A stretch of 64,000 nt of DNA from Isochrysis galbana (Eukaryota > Haptophyta > Isochrysidales > Isochrysidaceae). A model generated the notes under the pieces. The model was given only the letters and a program-made list of their open reading frames with translations, searched no databases and was not told the origin of the DNA. The first letter of the stretch is position 1; each line of letters starts with the position of its first letter. The stretch is taken from positions 5,046,749 to 5,110,748 of the forward strand of contig CM030938.1 in NCBI GenBank assembly GCA_018136815.1, written 5' to 3'. Of this stretch, positions 47,801 through 58,000 are shown one piece after another. A program made the translations under genes and the position numbers.

Positions 47801-49199
47801 GGTGGATATTGGGGTGTCAAGGTAGGATTACGAGGCAACGAGATCAGCCACGGTCATCTGTAGGCGCATCGAGACGCGATGCGATGTAGTGTGCGAATCC
47901 TATAGCTGGTGGGCAGCGCCAGCGTTGCCCCGAGTATTTCGAGGACATTTGATGTAGCATGGCGCCGGGCCGTGCATGCCCACCTGTGATTGCATCCGCC
48001 CCAGGCTCGCCTTCAAGATCTGCTCGATTGTCCTCGCTACTTGGCTCCTCACTATCACTACGGTGAGAATCGTCATCTTGATGCCGCACATTGCTCACTT
48101 CGTCGTTTCGCCTGCCACTGGTGGGATCGGACTCGTGGGAACTTGCACGCGACTGAGAAGCAGCAAGTCGCGCGCTCGAGGGCCCGGCCTCAGATCGTGA
48201 CTGACGCCACTTAGCCGTCGCCGCCTTGACCGCGGATGCAGGGCTCAACTCGCCGGCGCCCCTCCGCAGCCGTCCTCGCCGGCGTTTCGCATCCTCGTCG
48301 TCGCCGCTACTCACGTCTCGCCCACACGCGGCGTACTCTTCGGGAGCATCACTTGCGAGCGTCGCGCCTGCCACTCCTGGGGCGGAAACCCCGTCTTCGT
48401 CGTCTTCGTCGTCACTCATCATGATGCGCCGCGGTCTATTGCCACCCACAGCACCCAGCTGGCTCGCACTGGCCGATCCGCTATGGCCACACTGAAGCTT
48501 AGACTCCGCTGGGCAACACCGCTTGCTACTTAGAGGTGCATCCTCTGCACGGGTTACGCGTACACTAACAGAGGAGGGTGTCGCCTCTGCAAAGCTAGCC
48601 GTCGGTGTGCCACGCCGACTGGTCCGAGCGGAGGACGCATCTTTCTGACTGGTCCGAGCGGAGGATGGATCTTTCTGACTGATCCGAGCGGAGGACGGAT
48701 CTTGCGCACATCCGGAGGCAGAATTGTCGTCGTCGGACAGACTTTCTCCAGAGTAAAAGGCAACGTCCTCCTCTTCTATGCGTGCTGCTCGCGCGCTCGT
48801 AGACGGCAGCGCCCGAAGCCTTTGCCCCCCTCTCCCTGTCTTTTGCTCTAGTCGTGCCCGCTCTGTCTTCTCCTCTCCTTCTCTTTCTCTCGCTCTCACT
48901 CCTCTTTTGTTCGGTACGTCACTGCCCGCCGCCCTCCCGCTCCTATCATTCCTCGACTCTACTGCCTCTCCCTCTCTCCCTCCCTCTTTCTCTCTCCTTC
49001 CCTCCCTCTCTGCGCTCTCCGCGACTCTCGGCGAGCGCCTGTGCTGAGTGGCCTTCCCTCCGTCTGTGCGCGCGCTTGCACGGGTGGAGCTCTGAGATCG
49101 AGAGGCCTCCTCGTCCTCCACATCCTCTCCCGAGCTTGCCTCCTCTTCCTCCTCCTCCGAGCTTGCGTCGGACGGCACGAACGACGAGTCGGACTCCAT
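44830..49199 (-). CDS. Multi-exon acidic, probably nuclear protein of unknown function
   Basis: First exon 49199-47984: MESDSSFVPSDASSEEEEEE, Ser/Glu/Arg-rich with basic clusters and the motif RPRRIMMSDDEDDED. Middle exons, placed only approximately between 47.75 and 46.25 kb, carry non-repetitive coding text in shifting frames (LILGDALEHLDTTQNRHSFW, QIQRKFGDKALRLPATTAGM, FMQHLEQYQARLLSRIHNLF, PFEPLTVLYRSTPVRKWERE, QLEQHAAFFQHLRARTQHKI). Well-defined later junctions: intron 46228-46116, exon 46115-45912 (YRLRQADSLVMRWVHAHPSH), intron to 45820, last exon 45819-44830, ending KRPRRVMITISDDEEDS. The acidic and basic blocks suggest a nuclear regulator or scaffold. I do not recognise the folded middle region. 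It could be two genes, but the frame continuity of the last exon with the upstream one favours one. Confidence 0.5.
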
Positions 49200-49804
49200 C
49201 GCTCTCTCCCTCTCCCTCCCTTCCCCTTCCTCCCTCTTCTCCTGCTCGCGCCCCCTCCCCTTTCGCTTTATCCCCGGCCATCGATTATCCTAGAGAGGCA
49301 AGATTTTCTTGTAGAGAGTGGAAGTAACCCTAGTGCTTGGGGTCCTAAGGGCCGTGCCTCATCGGCCACGGAGCCCCTCCCCCGCGATGGGGGTGTGCGC
49401 GGTTGGCGCATGGCTCGTCCGGTGTATGTGACTAGGGATGCTAGCCAACAAGATGGTCTACTAGTCTAAAATTCTTAACATGGTACTCTCGCCGAGAGCA
49501 GAGAGCTCACGAGCTCACGAGCTCACCTCAACCTCAACCTCACTCTCTACAGTCTACAGAACTATTGGCCCCGGCCAGGTTTTCGCGATTTTTTTTTCAA
49601 AATTTGGGTAAGCTCGAAGAAAAAAATTTGACCGAAACTTGGGCGCGAAGCCAAGGGATCAAGCGCGAAATTTGGGGTCACGGGGCGGGGCGCTGGCGCG
49701 CTGGGTGGGCGCCGGCACGGGAGAGTGGAGGGGGTGGGACGGCGTGAGGGCTGGGGCTGGGGGTGGAGGGGCGAGACGACAGGGGGGGTGTCCGCCGCGG
49801 AGAG
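49200..49804. other. Divergent intergenic region between two acidic-protein genes
   Basis: Contains a repeat piece, 49340-49405 (gccgtgcctcatcggccacg, gatgggggtgtgcgcgg), that recurs inverted at 51625-51695. The rest may hold promoters for both neighbours. Confidence 0.5.
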
Positions 49805-50240
49805 TATGAGCAGGAGCATGCGCAAGCGGCCTCGAGTCGTCGTCGACGACTCGAACGACGAGGACTGCGACGAGGACGAGGACGATCATGTGACTAGTAA
49901 AGACTCGAACGACTCGGACTCGGACGATTTGCTGGAGGTCTCTGTGCGTGCGGCAAGGGAGGATGGGCAGGAGCAGGCGGACAGCACGACAAGGGAGGAT
50001 CGAGCACGGCGCAGACGTGCGCGAGGCGGCACTGCACCTGACACAGCCCCAGAATCCCCCTCCACCGCAACAGGCATTCCGTTTGCAGTGGGGCAAGCCG
50101 TCTTGCACTCCTCGTTGGGCGAGTGTGTGGTGGTGGAGGCAGCACGTGAACACGACGGCAGGGTGCGCGTGCGATGGGAAACGAAAAGGGGCAGTGGTCC
50201 TGCTGCCGAGCTGCGCACCAACTTTCGATGGGTGGTGCCG
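49805..50240 (+). CDS. Acidic/basic protein with a small beta-rich domain, 3'-incomplete
   Basis: ATG at 49805: MSRSMRKRPRVVVDDSNDED, an acidic and Ser-rich N-terminus whose RPR-x(n)-DDE motif echoes the neighbouring gene. At 50080-50240 it encodes IPFAVGQAVLHSSLGECVVV, VRVRWETKRG and LRTNFRWV, similar to the domain captured in the hAT element (IPLKVGLQVLHETFGKGVIT). An intron may start at GTGGTGCCG after W. Beyond 50290 the sequence is a retroelement fragment on the opposite strand, so the gene is either truncated or its remaining exons are elsewhere. Confidence 0.45.
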
Positions 50241-50286
50241 ACGTCGTTGGCGCCTACCTTGTCGCCTGCTTTGCCCCTCGCCTGGT

Positions 50287-50800
50287 TTACCTCCTTGCGT
50301 GCCCCTGTGCCCCTAGCGTTTTTAGGTTATGTGTTATTGACGGATCCGAGGTTACCACTGCCTCAGATGGGAACGGAGGGGTCGGAAGGGAAGCGGCGAG
50401 AGGCGCGGCGGAAGTTGGGAGGTGGCCAATGACGGGCTGGACCACCTCCTCAGCAGAGAAAGGCGGGAGGACGGGCTTGGGCGAGGGCGAGCGCGACGAC
50501 GGAGCGGACATGGCTGGGCGGATCGGGATGGATAGGCTGGGGCTGAGGGATTGGAGAGGTTTGGTATTGAGGTAGTGTTGAGAACGAGGGACGAGAACGG
50601 GAACGAGAACGAAAACGAGAGCGACGAACGAAGAACGACAGACGACAGACGACTAGGGGCCGATGGACCGACGAGATGACACTACACTCACGTCAACACT
50701 CTCCACACTAACGTATCCCTATCACGGAACGTACAGGAACCCGCTGGCAGATCGAACAAGGAAGAGAATGCCGACAAGAGAGCGACGGGGCGACGGACGA
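50287..50800 (-). mobile_element. Leader and gag N-terminus of LTR-element family 3, fragment 2
   Basis: Minus-strand ORF from 50511 (MSAPSSRSPSPKPVLPP) and leader to 50800 nearly identical to 14160-14640. Confidence 0.7.
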
Positions 50801-50809
50801 TCCGACGGC

Positions 50810-51392
50810 GCGACAGTTACGCACAGGAATAAGGAGGGAATCTTTCGAAAACCCTTAAGTGATTTGATGAAGACCGAAGTAAAATAGCGCCACGATATAA
50901 TCCAACGGCCAACACCTGAGGGGGAATCAGGGTCACACATGGGGGCGGTTCCTTGCACCGGCGATACCTGATCGCGCGACCTAGCCTAAAACGCGAGGAG
51001 CACGCAAGGAGGTGAGCCAGGTGAGGGGCAAGCAGGCGACAAAGGAGGCGATAAAGGAGGCGAGGGCAACAAGGGCGAATGGACGAATGTAGGACACTGC
51101 GACGGTGACTCGTGGCTAGCCTGCAAGGAGGGAACATAGAAACGCAAACAACTTCTAAAACAAAAAGGTCGATCGCGGATGCGACAGTTATGTCGCGCGT
51201 TTAGGTATCGCCGGTCCAAGGAACCGCCCTTGCTTGAGTGACCCTGATCGCCTCTCAGGTGTTGGCCGTTGGATTATATCGTGGCGCTACAATCACCTCG
51301 GTCTTCATTAAACCACTTATGGGTTTTCGAAAGATTTTTTCCTTATTCTTTTATTCTTATTCTTAATTCTTATTCCTGTGCGTAACTGTCGC
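50810..51392. repeat. Large inverted repeat (foldback structure)
   Basis: Left arm about 50816-50975 and right arm about 51203-51390 are reverse complements with small differences. Shared landmarks: gcgacagttacgcacaggaa at the outer ends, cgccacgatataatccaacg and ggccaacacctga inside, and the inner end near cggttccttg..ccggcgatacct. The ~220-bp centre includes the 51085-51190 repeat shared with 33235-33350. The outer sequence GCGACAGTTACGC also occurs at 33088-33100. Confidence 0.8.
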
Positions 51393-51429
51393 TGTCGCCC
51401 CGTCGCATCGTCCGTCGCCCCGCCCGTCT

Positions 51430-51490
51430 CCTCGCGCATATCGAGCCAGTGGTCATGCTCGATCCGTCAATCCTCAATCCATGGGCACAT
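51430..51490 (+). repeat. Short family 3-related fragment
   Basis: The reverse complement matches the sequence around 14170-14215 (gacggatcgagcacgaccac, tggctcgatatgcg). Confidence 0.55.
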
Positions 51491-52072
51491 CGCCCGCACT
51501 GGCGGCCATGACGGCAAGAGAGGAGGGAGTCGGCGCGCGCTCCATGCTCCCATCGTTTTAACGATAGTTGATAGTTGATAGTTGATAGTTGATTATTATT
51601 ATTATCATTGTAGTATATGTATCCGCGCACACCTCCATCGCCCATCGCCCATCGCGGGGTAGGCGCTCCGTTGCCGATGAGGCACGGTCCCTGAGCACTA
51701 GGATTTAAACTTGGAACTTGGGCAACCAGAAAACTCTGACACCCTTCCGGTCGTGATTAAGCTAACGGGGGGAGCAAGGTGGCTATTTCCATTCTGTGAG
51801 TTGGTGAGATGGTGTAGCTAGTACAAAGGCTTTAGATATGAGTATAGAGTAGAAAGAATCGAGACGGCGAGAGTAGCCGCGGACGGACCTGGACGACTCC
51901 TTCCCCCCCCTTCTCCCCCTCTCCCCCTCCCCCCCACGCCCCTCTTTATACAGTACACAGTTGTACAGCTCGCCCTCTTTCTTAGAGGAAGGAGTAAATA
52001 TAGTACTAGTAGTACATAATAGATGGCGTCCCGGGGAAGTGACTCTGCCGGTGGTCCGTCTTCTGGGGGTCG
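51491..52072. other. Intergenic with short repeats upstream of the BolA gene
   Basis: 51561-51595 is a tandem gatagtt repeat followed by (ATT)n to 51605. 51625-51695 is the inverted relative of 49340-49405. No gene seen. Confidence 0.55.
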
Positions 52073-52728
52073 ATGCTGCGCGGCGCAGCGCCCTTCCGCC
52101 GGCTGAGCATGAGCGCGGGCCCCATCGAGCAGAGCGTGCGCAGCAAGCTCGCCGCCGCTTTCTCGCCATCATACCTGCAGGTGAAACGCCCGTACATTAC
52201 TGCAACGCGCCATTCCCGCAGGCCGCACGCGCGCGCAGCTCTCGCTCCCTCGTTTCTCTCGGTCTCTCTCGCTCGTCTCACCCGACGTGTGCTCTGCCCG
52301 CTGCCCGTCTCCCCAGGTGATCAACGAGTCGTCGGGGCACAATGTGCCCAAGGGCTCGGAGACACACTTCAAGGTGGTCGTCGTCTCCGACTCGTTTGAT
52401 GGTCAGATGCTGATCGCTCGCCACCGCATGGTGAATGAGATTCTCGCAGACGAGCTCAGTGGGTACGTGCTTTCTCCCTAAGCAGCGCCAGTGCTGGGGC
52501 CGTCAGCTACAGCTGCACTCGTCGTCGCTCTTCATGAATCTGCTGCTACTTTTCTCGATGTGATGGCCCTCGCCGGGAACAGATGCTTTGATCTCACGAT
52601 CTCGGTCTCGTCTGCCATGTAGGCCGGTACATGCTCTTTCCATTGTAGCCAAGACCCCGGGGCAGTGGGAAGCATCAAATGGGGAAGTATCCCCATCGCC
52701 GAATTGCATGGGCGGGTCAAAGCGGTGA
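52073..52728 (+). CDS. BolA-family protein, 3 exons
   Basis: Exons: 52073-52180, 52317-52462, 52623-52728; 360 nt, 119 residues, all junctions in frame (phases 0 and 2). After a short basic leader ([14 protein letters not shown]) come [64 protein letters not shown] and [18 protein letters not shown], the full BolA fold including the helix-turn-helix region RHRMVNEIL. BolA proteins pair with monothiol glutaredoxins in iron-sulfur cluster handling. The Arg-rich, acid-free leader could be a mitochondrial presequence, which would fit a BolA1/3-type protein; translation could also begin at Met12. The C-terminal tail ([16 protein letters not shown]) is extra. Confidence 0.93.
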
Positions 52729-53509
52729 GGCTTGGGGCCTACCGTACGCTGCTCCCTGGGATTTCGGCATGCAACCTTAGGCTCACGTGGATGAGGAGGA
52801 GGAACCTAAGAAGAGTTTATGGTGGGTCATGAGATGATGTGATGATGGGCACCTGAGTGCGATGCAGCATCTGACTGCGATGCGTGATGAGAGTCAGGCG
52901 CATCAAAAGCTCAATGTGCGTGCTGCGAGCTCAGAAGACCAGCCTCAAAAACGCCGACGAAAACGCGATGGATGCGAGGTAGGATAGATTCAAAGATGTC
53001 TCATCAGTACTGTTATAAGCTTACAACGTCAGTAACAGCTCTGTTTTGCCAAATCGCTGATATCAGTTATCAGCTCTGAGAGGGGAAAACAAAACTCACT
53101 CTAGAGGCTCTTTACTTTCTATTTTTTTTTACTTTTCATGAAGTCTGTATGTGCCGTCGCGACGCGGGGTGCGTCGTCGCTGCCAGGGGGGCGCCGCTCG
53201 CTCGCTCTCGCTCGCAGTATGGGGCAGTGGCAGCATCATGGATGGAGGCAGTGGCAGCACTGGCGATGGCGCGCTGGGAGAGGGAGAGGCAGGCGCGCCC
53301 ATCGCATGGGGCCGCGCGCGCATCGCGAGTCTTGAGGGCACGCAGCTGGAATGGTCGACTGTCGATGAGGCGCCATTTGTAACTATCACTATCTAACTAG
53401 ATAGGGGTCGGTCACTATCACTATCTAACTAGATAGGGGTCGGTGAACTACCCACAATATCCGGTTAGTCCCAAATCCAAGTGGTTACAGGCCTTATACT
53501 TCAGTGATT
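52729..53509. other. Intergenic with a 31-bp tandem repeat
   Basis: 53382-53443 contains two copies of actatcactatctaactaga plus taggggtcggt. Small Arg/Trp-rich ORFs at 53138-53396 look spurious. Confidence 0.5.
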
Positions 53510-53640
53510 GCAATCAGGTTTAATTGGCAACCTCTTCGTATCTCCCCCTTAGGCCCACCGCATTTCTCTCGTCTTATTCGGTAAGTCTCTTGGAATCCTG
53601 TGCGGCAGGATTGCCCCTCGTTTCCGTTATGGTCTCACGC
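53510..53640 (+). mobile_element. LTR fragment of family 2
   Basis: caggtttaattggcaacctc through cctcgtttccgttatggt matches 61556-61673. It diverges right after TTATGGT, which may mark the LTR/primer-site boundary. Confidence 0.65.
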
Positions 53641-54400
53641 GGAAAGGTGTCAGATTAGTGCGCGGTCTTTGGAGGAGATGCGCGATTTTCGAGGGATCCA
53701 AATCTGACACCTGTCCGCGTAGGGGGGCAGGGCCCTGCCATGGGCCACGGGGGAGGAACCACCCATCCACCCATCCTCCTGGCATGCCTGATGGCTTGCC
53801 AGGAGGAGACTGCCCTACTGACCCACTCCCTTCCCCACAGGCTCGCCCCATTCGCCCATCCTGGCCAGTCGTGGCCAGCCCATTGCTCCAACTCCCCCTC
53901 CCCCCCTGGTCGACAGGCAGACAGGTGCAGCGTGGGGGCCCCAGAGGCTCAGGAGCGCCAGCGAGGGAGAGGCAGGGGAGGCCTGGGCCCAGCCCCAGCC
54001 TCCTCTGCCCCCTGAGCTGGCCTCCAGGAGCCTCCAGGGGCCGCCAGAGGGCAGCTGGAGGCCTGCCGCAGGCGCGCCATCGCGCGTGCCGCAGGAGAGG
54101 GGAGAGAGGCGAGGAGAAGGGGGTGGCCGGAGCGAGAGCTCCGCCCACCGAAAAATCGGTAAGTCCCGCACCTGTTTACAGGATAAGTCGGGACGGAGTC
54201 GGCCGCCCACTCGGAGACACAGGAGGAAGGGGGGGAAAGATCACCGGGGGGAGGCGCTGGCCACCGGACCATATCTAAGCTCTAAGCCCTTCACCCCTAT
54301 CCCCCTAGTAGTGTACGGGGGGAGCCGCCTGATGGCGGGGGGAGAAGGGCCAGGGGAGTGGGGGTGTAGAAAGTATGCTACGTACTACATGTAGTATGTA
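53641..54400. repeat. Dispersed repeat R2, copy 2
   Basis: 53905-54030 is the diverged counterpart of 38060-38170. 53646-53720 contains an inverted pair (aggtgtcagatt ... aatctgacacct). No coding support for the Pro/Gly-rich ORFs. Confidence 0.6.
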
Positions 54401-54453
54401 GTGGTTCCATTCGCCGCGAGTGCGGTAAGAATATTAAAAGGTTTTTTTTTACT
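54401..54453 (+). repeat. 50-bp repeat ending in a T run, copy 2
   Basis: Identical to 43139-43190. Confidence 0.7.
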
Positions 54454-54985
54454 TTGAGTGAAGAGCAGCAACTTTTAGAAATTTTGTACAACAACAATGA
54501 GGAAGAGGTTACCAAGCAAGATGAGGAGAGAAACAGGAATCTTGAGCAAGAAATTGAGGAAACTGAGGCCAATGTCCGTAATGAACGCGGATCGAAGGCA
54601 AAACGACGAGTCCGTGTTCGTATCGATGTGGATGAGACGAGGGGTGTCGATCTTGCGGATTGGCTGGAGCATAATCGGGTGAGTGTGCAAAATCGGAGAG
54701 CTTTTTACGTGATTCGTTCTAGCCTAGATGTGCGCAAGAGCGTTTTTAAATTTGGATTTTTTCAGGACACTAGACACTAGCCGACTACAAGATTATATTA
54801 ATACCTACGGACCAGGCGAGGTCAAGCTACATATCTTGCTCACGACCTCGAAGGATTGAAATGTTCGTCGTGAAAATAGCTTCATTTACCGCTTGGAGCA
54901 ACGCGTCAAACGCAAGCTGGCTCGCCTCATTGAGAGGACAAAGCGTGGGGCGGAACGGGTGGCATGCAAATCTTCGCAAACTAAT
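54454..54985 (+). pseudogene. Degenerate ORF with GIY-YIG/T5orf172-like domain
   Basis: The first frame (54454-54780, starting MSEEQQLLEILYNNNEEEVT) has a charged coiled coil and then AFYVIRSSLDVRKSVFKFGF. An 8-bp tandem duplication (gacactagacactag) at about 54766 shifts frame. The next frame reads RLQDYINTYGPGEVKLHILL, then after a TGA and another shift, FIYRLEQRVKRKLARLIERT. Order and spacing (YVI...KFG...RL..Y....G...LH...E..V...L) fit a GIY-YIG-like fold, as found in mobile elements and large DNA viruses. Base composition is more AT-rich than its neighbours. It is bounded on the left by the T-run repeat and on the right by the EF-hand gene. Confidence 0.5.
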
Positions 54986-55064
54986 CAAGGACTCAGACTG
55001 GCTGTGGAGGGTTCGCTGGGGCGGTCAAAGGTAAGGGTAGGAACGGCAATGGTGTCGAGACGTC

Positions 55065-58000
55065 CTATGTCGAAATGTCTGGTGTGGGTGAGGATCGCCG
55101 GTGCTCCACGTCAAGGGCATTGACAGGCGGCGAGCCATGAGGTGATGCCGCAAATGTGCGAACGCTCGGTGAATATGGTGAGCCGGTGCTCTTGTGTGCG
55201 CTTGCCTCGCAGTAGGGTGACAAGCGAGAGAGACTGTCTAGTGAGCGGCCGAGGGACTCTTGCCGCGCCCTGAGTGCACCCCATTCGTGTATTGTAGCCG
55301 CAAATTGTGCTTGTGCACCTACCTCTCCGCGCATGGCAATGGCGCGAGATGCAGCCCGTTCCACCTCTAGAGCTCGCTCAGCACCTTCAGCTCGAGCGCG
55401 CACTGCCTCGCGCTCCTTCTGAGCCGCCTCACGCTCAGCACGTAGCGCGTTTCCTTGTTCTCGCAGCACTGCTCTCAACGTCTCGCCTTGGACGCGTTCG
55501 CGCTCGGTGGCCACGCGTGTCTCTGCGGAATAAACGCCATCCGAGTTGGAGCGCTCCCCTTCAACACTTTTCATAGCCCGCCGAAGCTTGGCTTCCGAAA
55601 CGATCTCCGCGCGCTCAGCAGCCACGCGAGATGCGCGAACTTCAGACACGAGTGCGCGGAGAAGCTCGGTATTTTGCACATCCACCTGAGGAAAGGGCAT
55701 CGTGACGTGGACAAAAGGCAGCGAGATCGGCATCGCAAGACGTGAGCTGCTTGTGAGGGGCTTGGGTAGAACGAGGTAGCACACCGCAACTCTAGAATCC
55801 GCAGCTTCGCGAAACGCTTGGCGCGCAGCCGCCGCCTCGGCCGTCGCGCTCGCCACAGCATTATTTGCAGCCTCCATCCCCTTCTCTAGTGCCGCTAATT
55901 GCACGTTGCGCAGTCCTCGCTCCTCTTCCAAGGCTCGCCTAGCGTCATCTGCCGTTTCTGCCGCTTTTGCTGCTCGAAGCTCTGCGGCTTCTACGAGCAA
56001 CGCGGCTCGCTCCTCAGCTTCTGAGCGCGCCTTGGCAACAGCTTCTGCCACGTCAGCCGCGTGCAAGCGCTCGCTTTCTTTGCGAGAAGTATTGCATTGG
56101 TCGATGAGACCTGCGCGCTCCGCAATCCACGCCTGTCGCTCGTTCGACCACGCCTCACGCTGCTGCCGCGCCTCTATTTCAGCCTCGCGCAGCGCACTGC
56201 CGAGTGCGACGACGGCAGCGTCCCTCTGCCACGCCGCTCGGCCTGCGGCACTAAATCCCTCCTTGACGCTCGTCATGACGACCTCGACCTCAGCCTTCAA
56301 GTCTACCAACAATATATTACGCGCCACGTCGATCTCCTTGCACCTAGCGACAATGTCCACATCCGCACGCGCTGCGATCGCCTCTCCAATCCGATTGATG
56401 GCGTCATCGAGTCGTCCTGTGGCGCGATGGAATGTTTCGCGTGCTTCAGCGTTCTCGCGCCGTAAAATCTGCGCCGTAGTCTCATCTCGCTCTGCGGCAG
56501 CGGCTCGCCGCTCTGCTGCGGCGGCGTCCTTCTTAGCTGTCGCTGCGCGTCGCTCCTCGTCGCGAACTGCAGCTGCTGTTATTGAGTCGAGATGGGAAGC
56601 GAGTGTGGAAGACAACGAGTTGGCGGCTATCAACGCCGAGGAGAGCTCAGCGTGTACCGACGTTTGAGAGAATGCCAGTGCCTGCGAGGAGACAGTGGAG
56701 CAGCCGTCAAGGAATTGCTGGATTTCACCCGGGGTGCACCGTAGCTCGGCCAGAGAATAAGGTACTCTCACTTGCTTCAAGTCTGCAACTTCCGACTCGG
56801 CTTTGAGCGCCCGAGCCTCCATCTCACGTTTGGACTCCTCGGCCGCCGTAGACACCAACTTGCGCACATGACGAAGCTGTGACGTGGCCTCTTCCTACAA
56901 AATGGTGGGCGTGGGGCGTAAGCGGGGAGGAGGGAAAAGGGGGCAAATGCTCATAAGAACGAGATTAAAAGTTGGCCCGGTAGTGCATCGCATCAGGGCA
57001 TACCCCGCCTGTGCGCAAGGCTCTCTCCAAACACTTCCCCCCAACCACCCACACAACACAAAAAGCCGTGCCACTCCCTTTTCCCGTAGGCGTGGCATCG
57101 AGGGCCAATCTCACTGTCGCTTTCACCGCGTCGTCCTTGTGCCGGGTCAGCGTTTCGCTCATTGTAATAAGGGCAGACACTTGCTGCGAGAGCGCGGTCG
57201 CTGCCGCGCGGAATGAAAACGCTGGGGCGATCGCCGCCTCGAGCTCAGCCGCAAACCCTACCAGAACGTTCTGTGAATGCGCTTGCCGCTGGGAGCTTTC
57301 AATCAACGCATCGCGTGCCGCCTCAGCTTCCTGCAAACGGCGCTGAAGCGCGGCAACTTCCCCTTGAGCTGCGGCACGCGCTGCAGCCACATCCCTCTTA
57401 GTCTCTTGCCGGATCGTTGCGATCTCCGCCTTTGCCTCCTCCCGTGTCGCTGCAATTTCAAGCCTTGCCTCTTCACGTGCTGCGCGAACCTCAGCTCTAG
57501 CCTCGTCTCGCGCCGATGCAGCTTCCGCAGCACCTATAGCTGATGCTCGCTGAGCTTCGTCCCGCAGCTTCGTCAACTGGGACCTCAGTCTTGCCAGATC
57601 AATGTGAGCTCTCTCTAGATCAACTCGAGCGCTCTTTTCAGTCTCGCGAGCCGCCGCCGCCTCTCCTTCTGCTACTCGGCGTGAGTTCTCGGCCTCCCTC
57701 TTAGCCCCTTCGGCTGTTTTTCGCGCTGCATCAGAATTTCTGAGCGATGCTCGCAACTTGGTCACCTCATCCTTCAAAATGCGAAGCTCACCCCTGTGCC
57801 GAGACAGTTGCTCGGTGAAATCGAGAACGGATGATGGAGCAGGGCTCGAGCAGGGTTGACGCGGCACACGGTGCGAGATGAGAAGCTGCTAAGGCGATCG
57901 CTCGATTCTCCCAATGCAAGGGCGAGAGGCGCACTTCACTCGCTGGACATCGGCTCTGGCGTCGACCTCAGACATGCTGCTACCACTAGTTGCTGCCGTT

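Noticed and set aside
49459-49500. A further 3' end of the T-tailed LINE family
   Set aside because: The reverse complement resembles GGCGAGA...TTAAGAATTTT but similarity is short and the adjacent sequence does not match the LINE.
53627-54278. Overlapping Pro/Gly-rich ORFs as genes
   Set aside because: They lie in dispersed repeat R2, are open on both strands, and are not conserved in frame in the copy at 37.8-38.3 kb.
55906-56667. 253-residue Ser/Ala-rich plus-strand ORF
   Set aside because: Antisense shadow of the EF-hand/coiled-coil gene, whose Ala/Arg/Glu codons read as Ser/Ala on the other strand.
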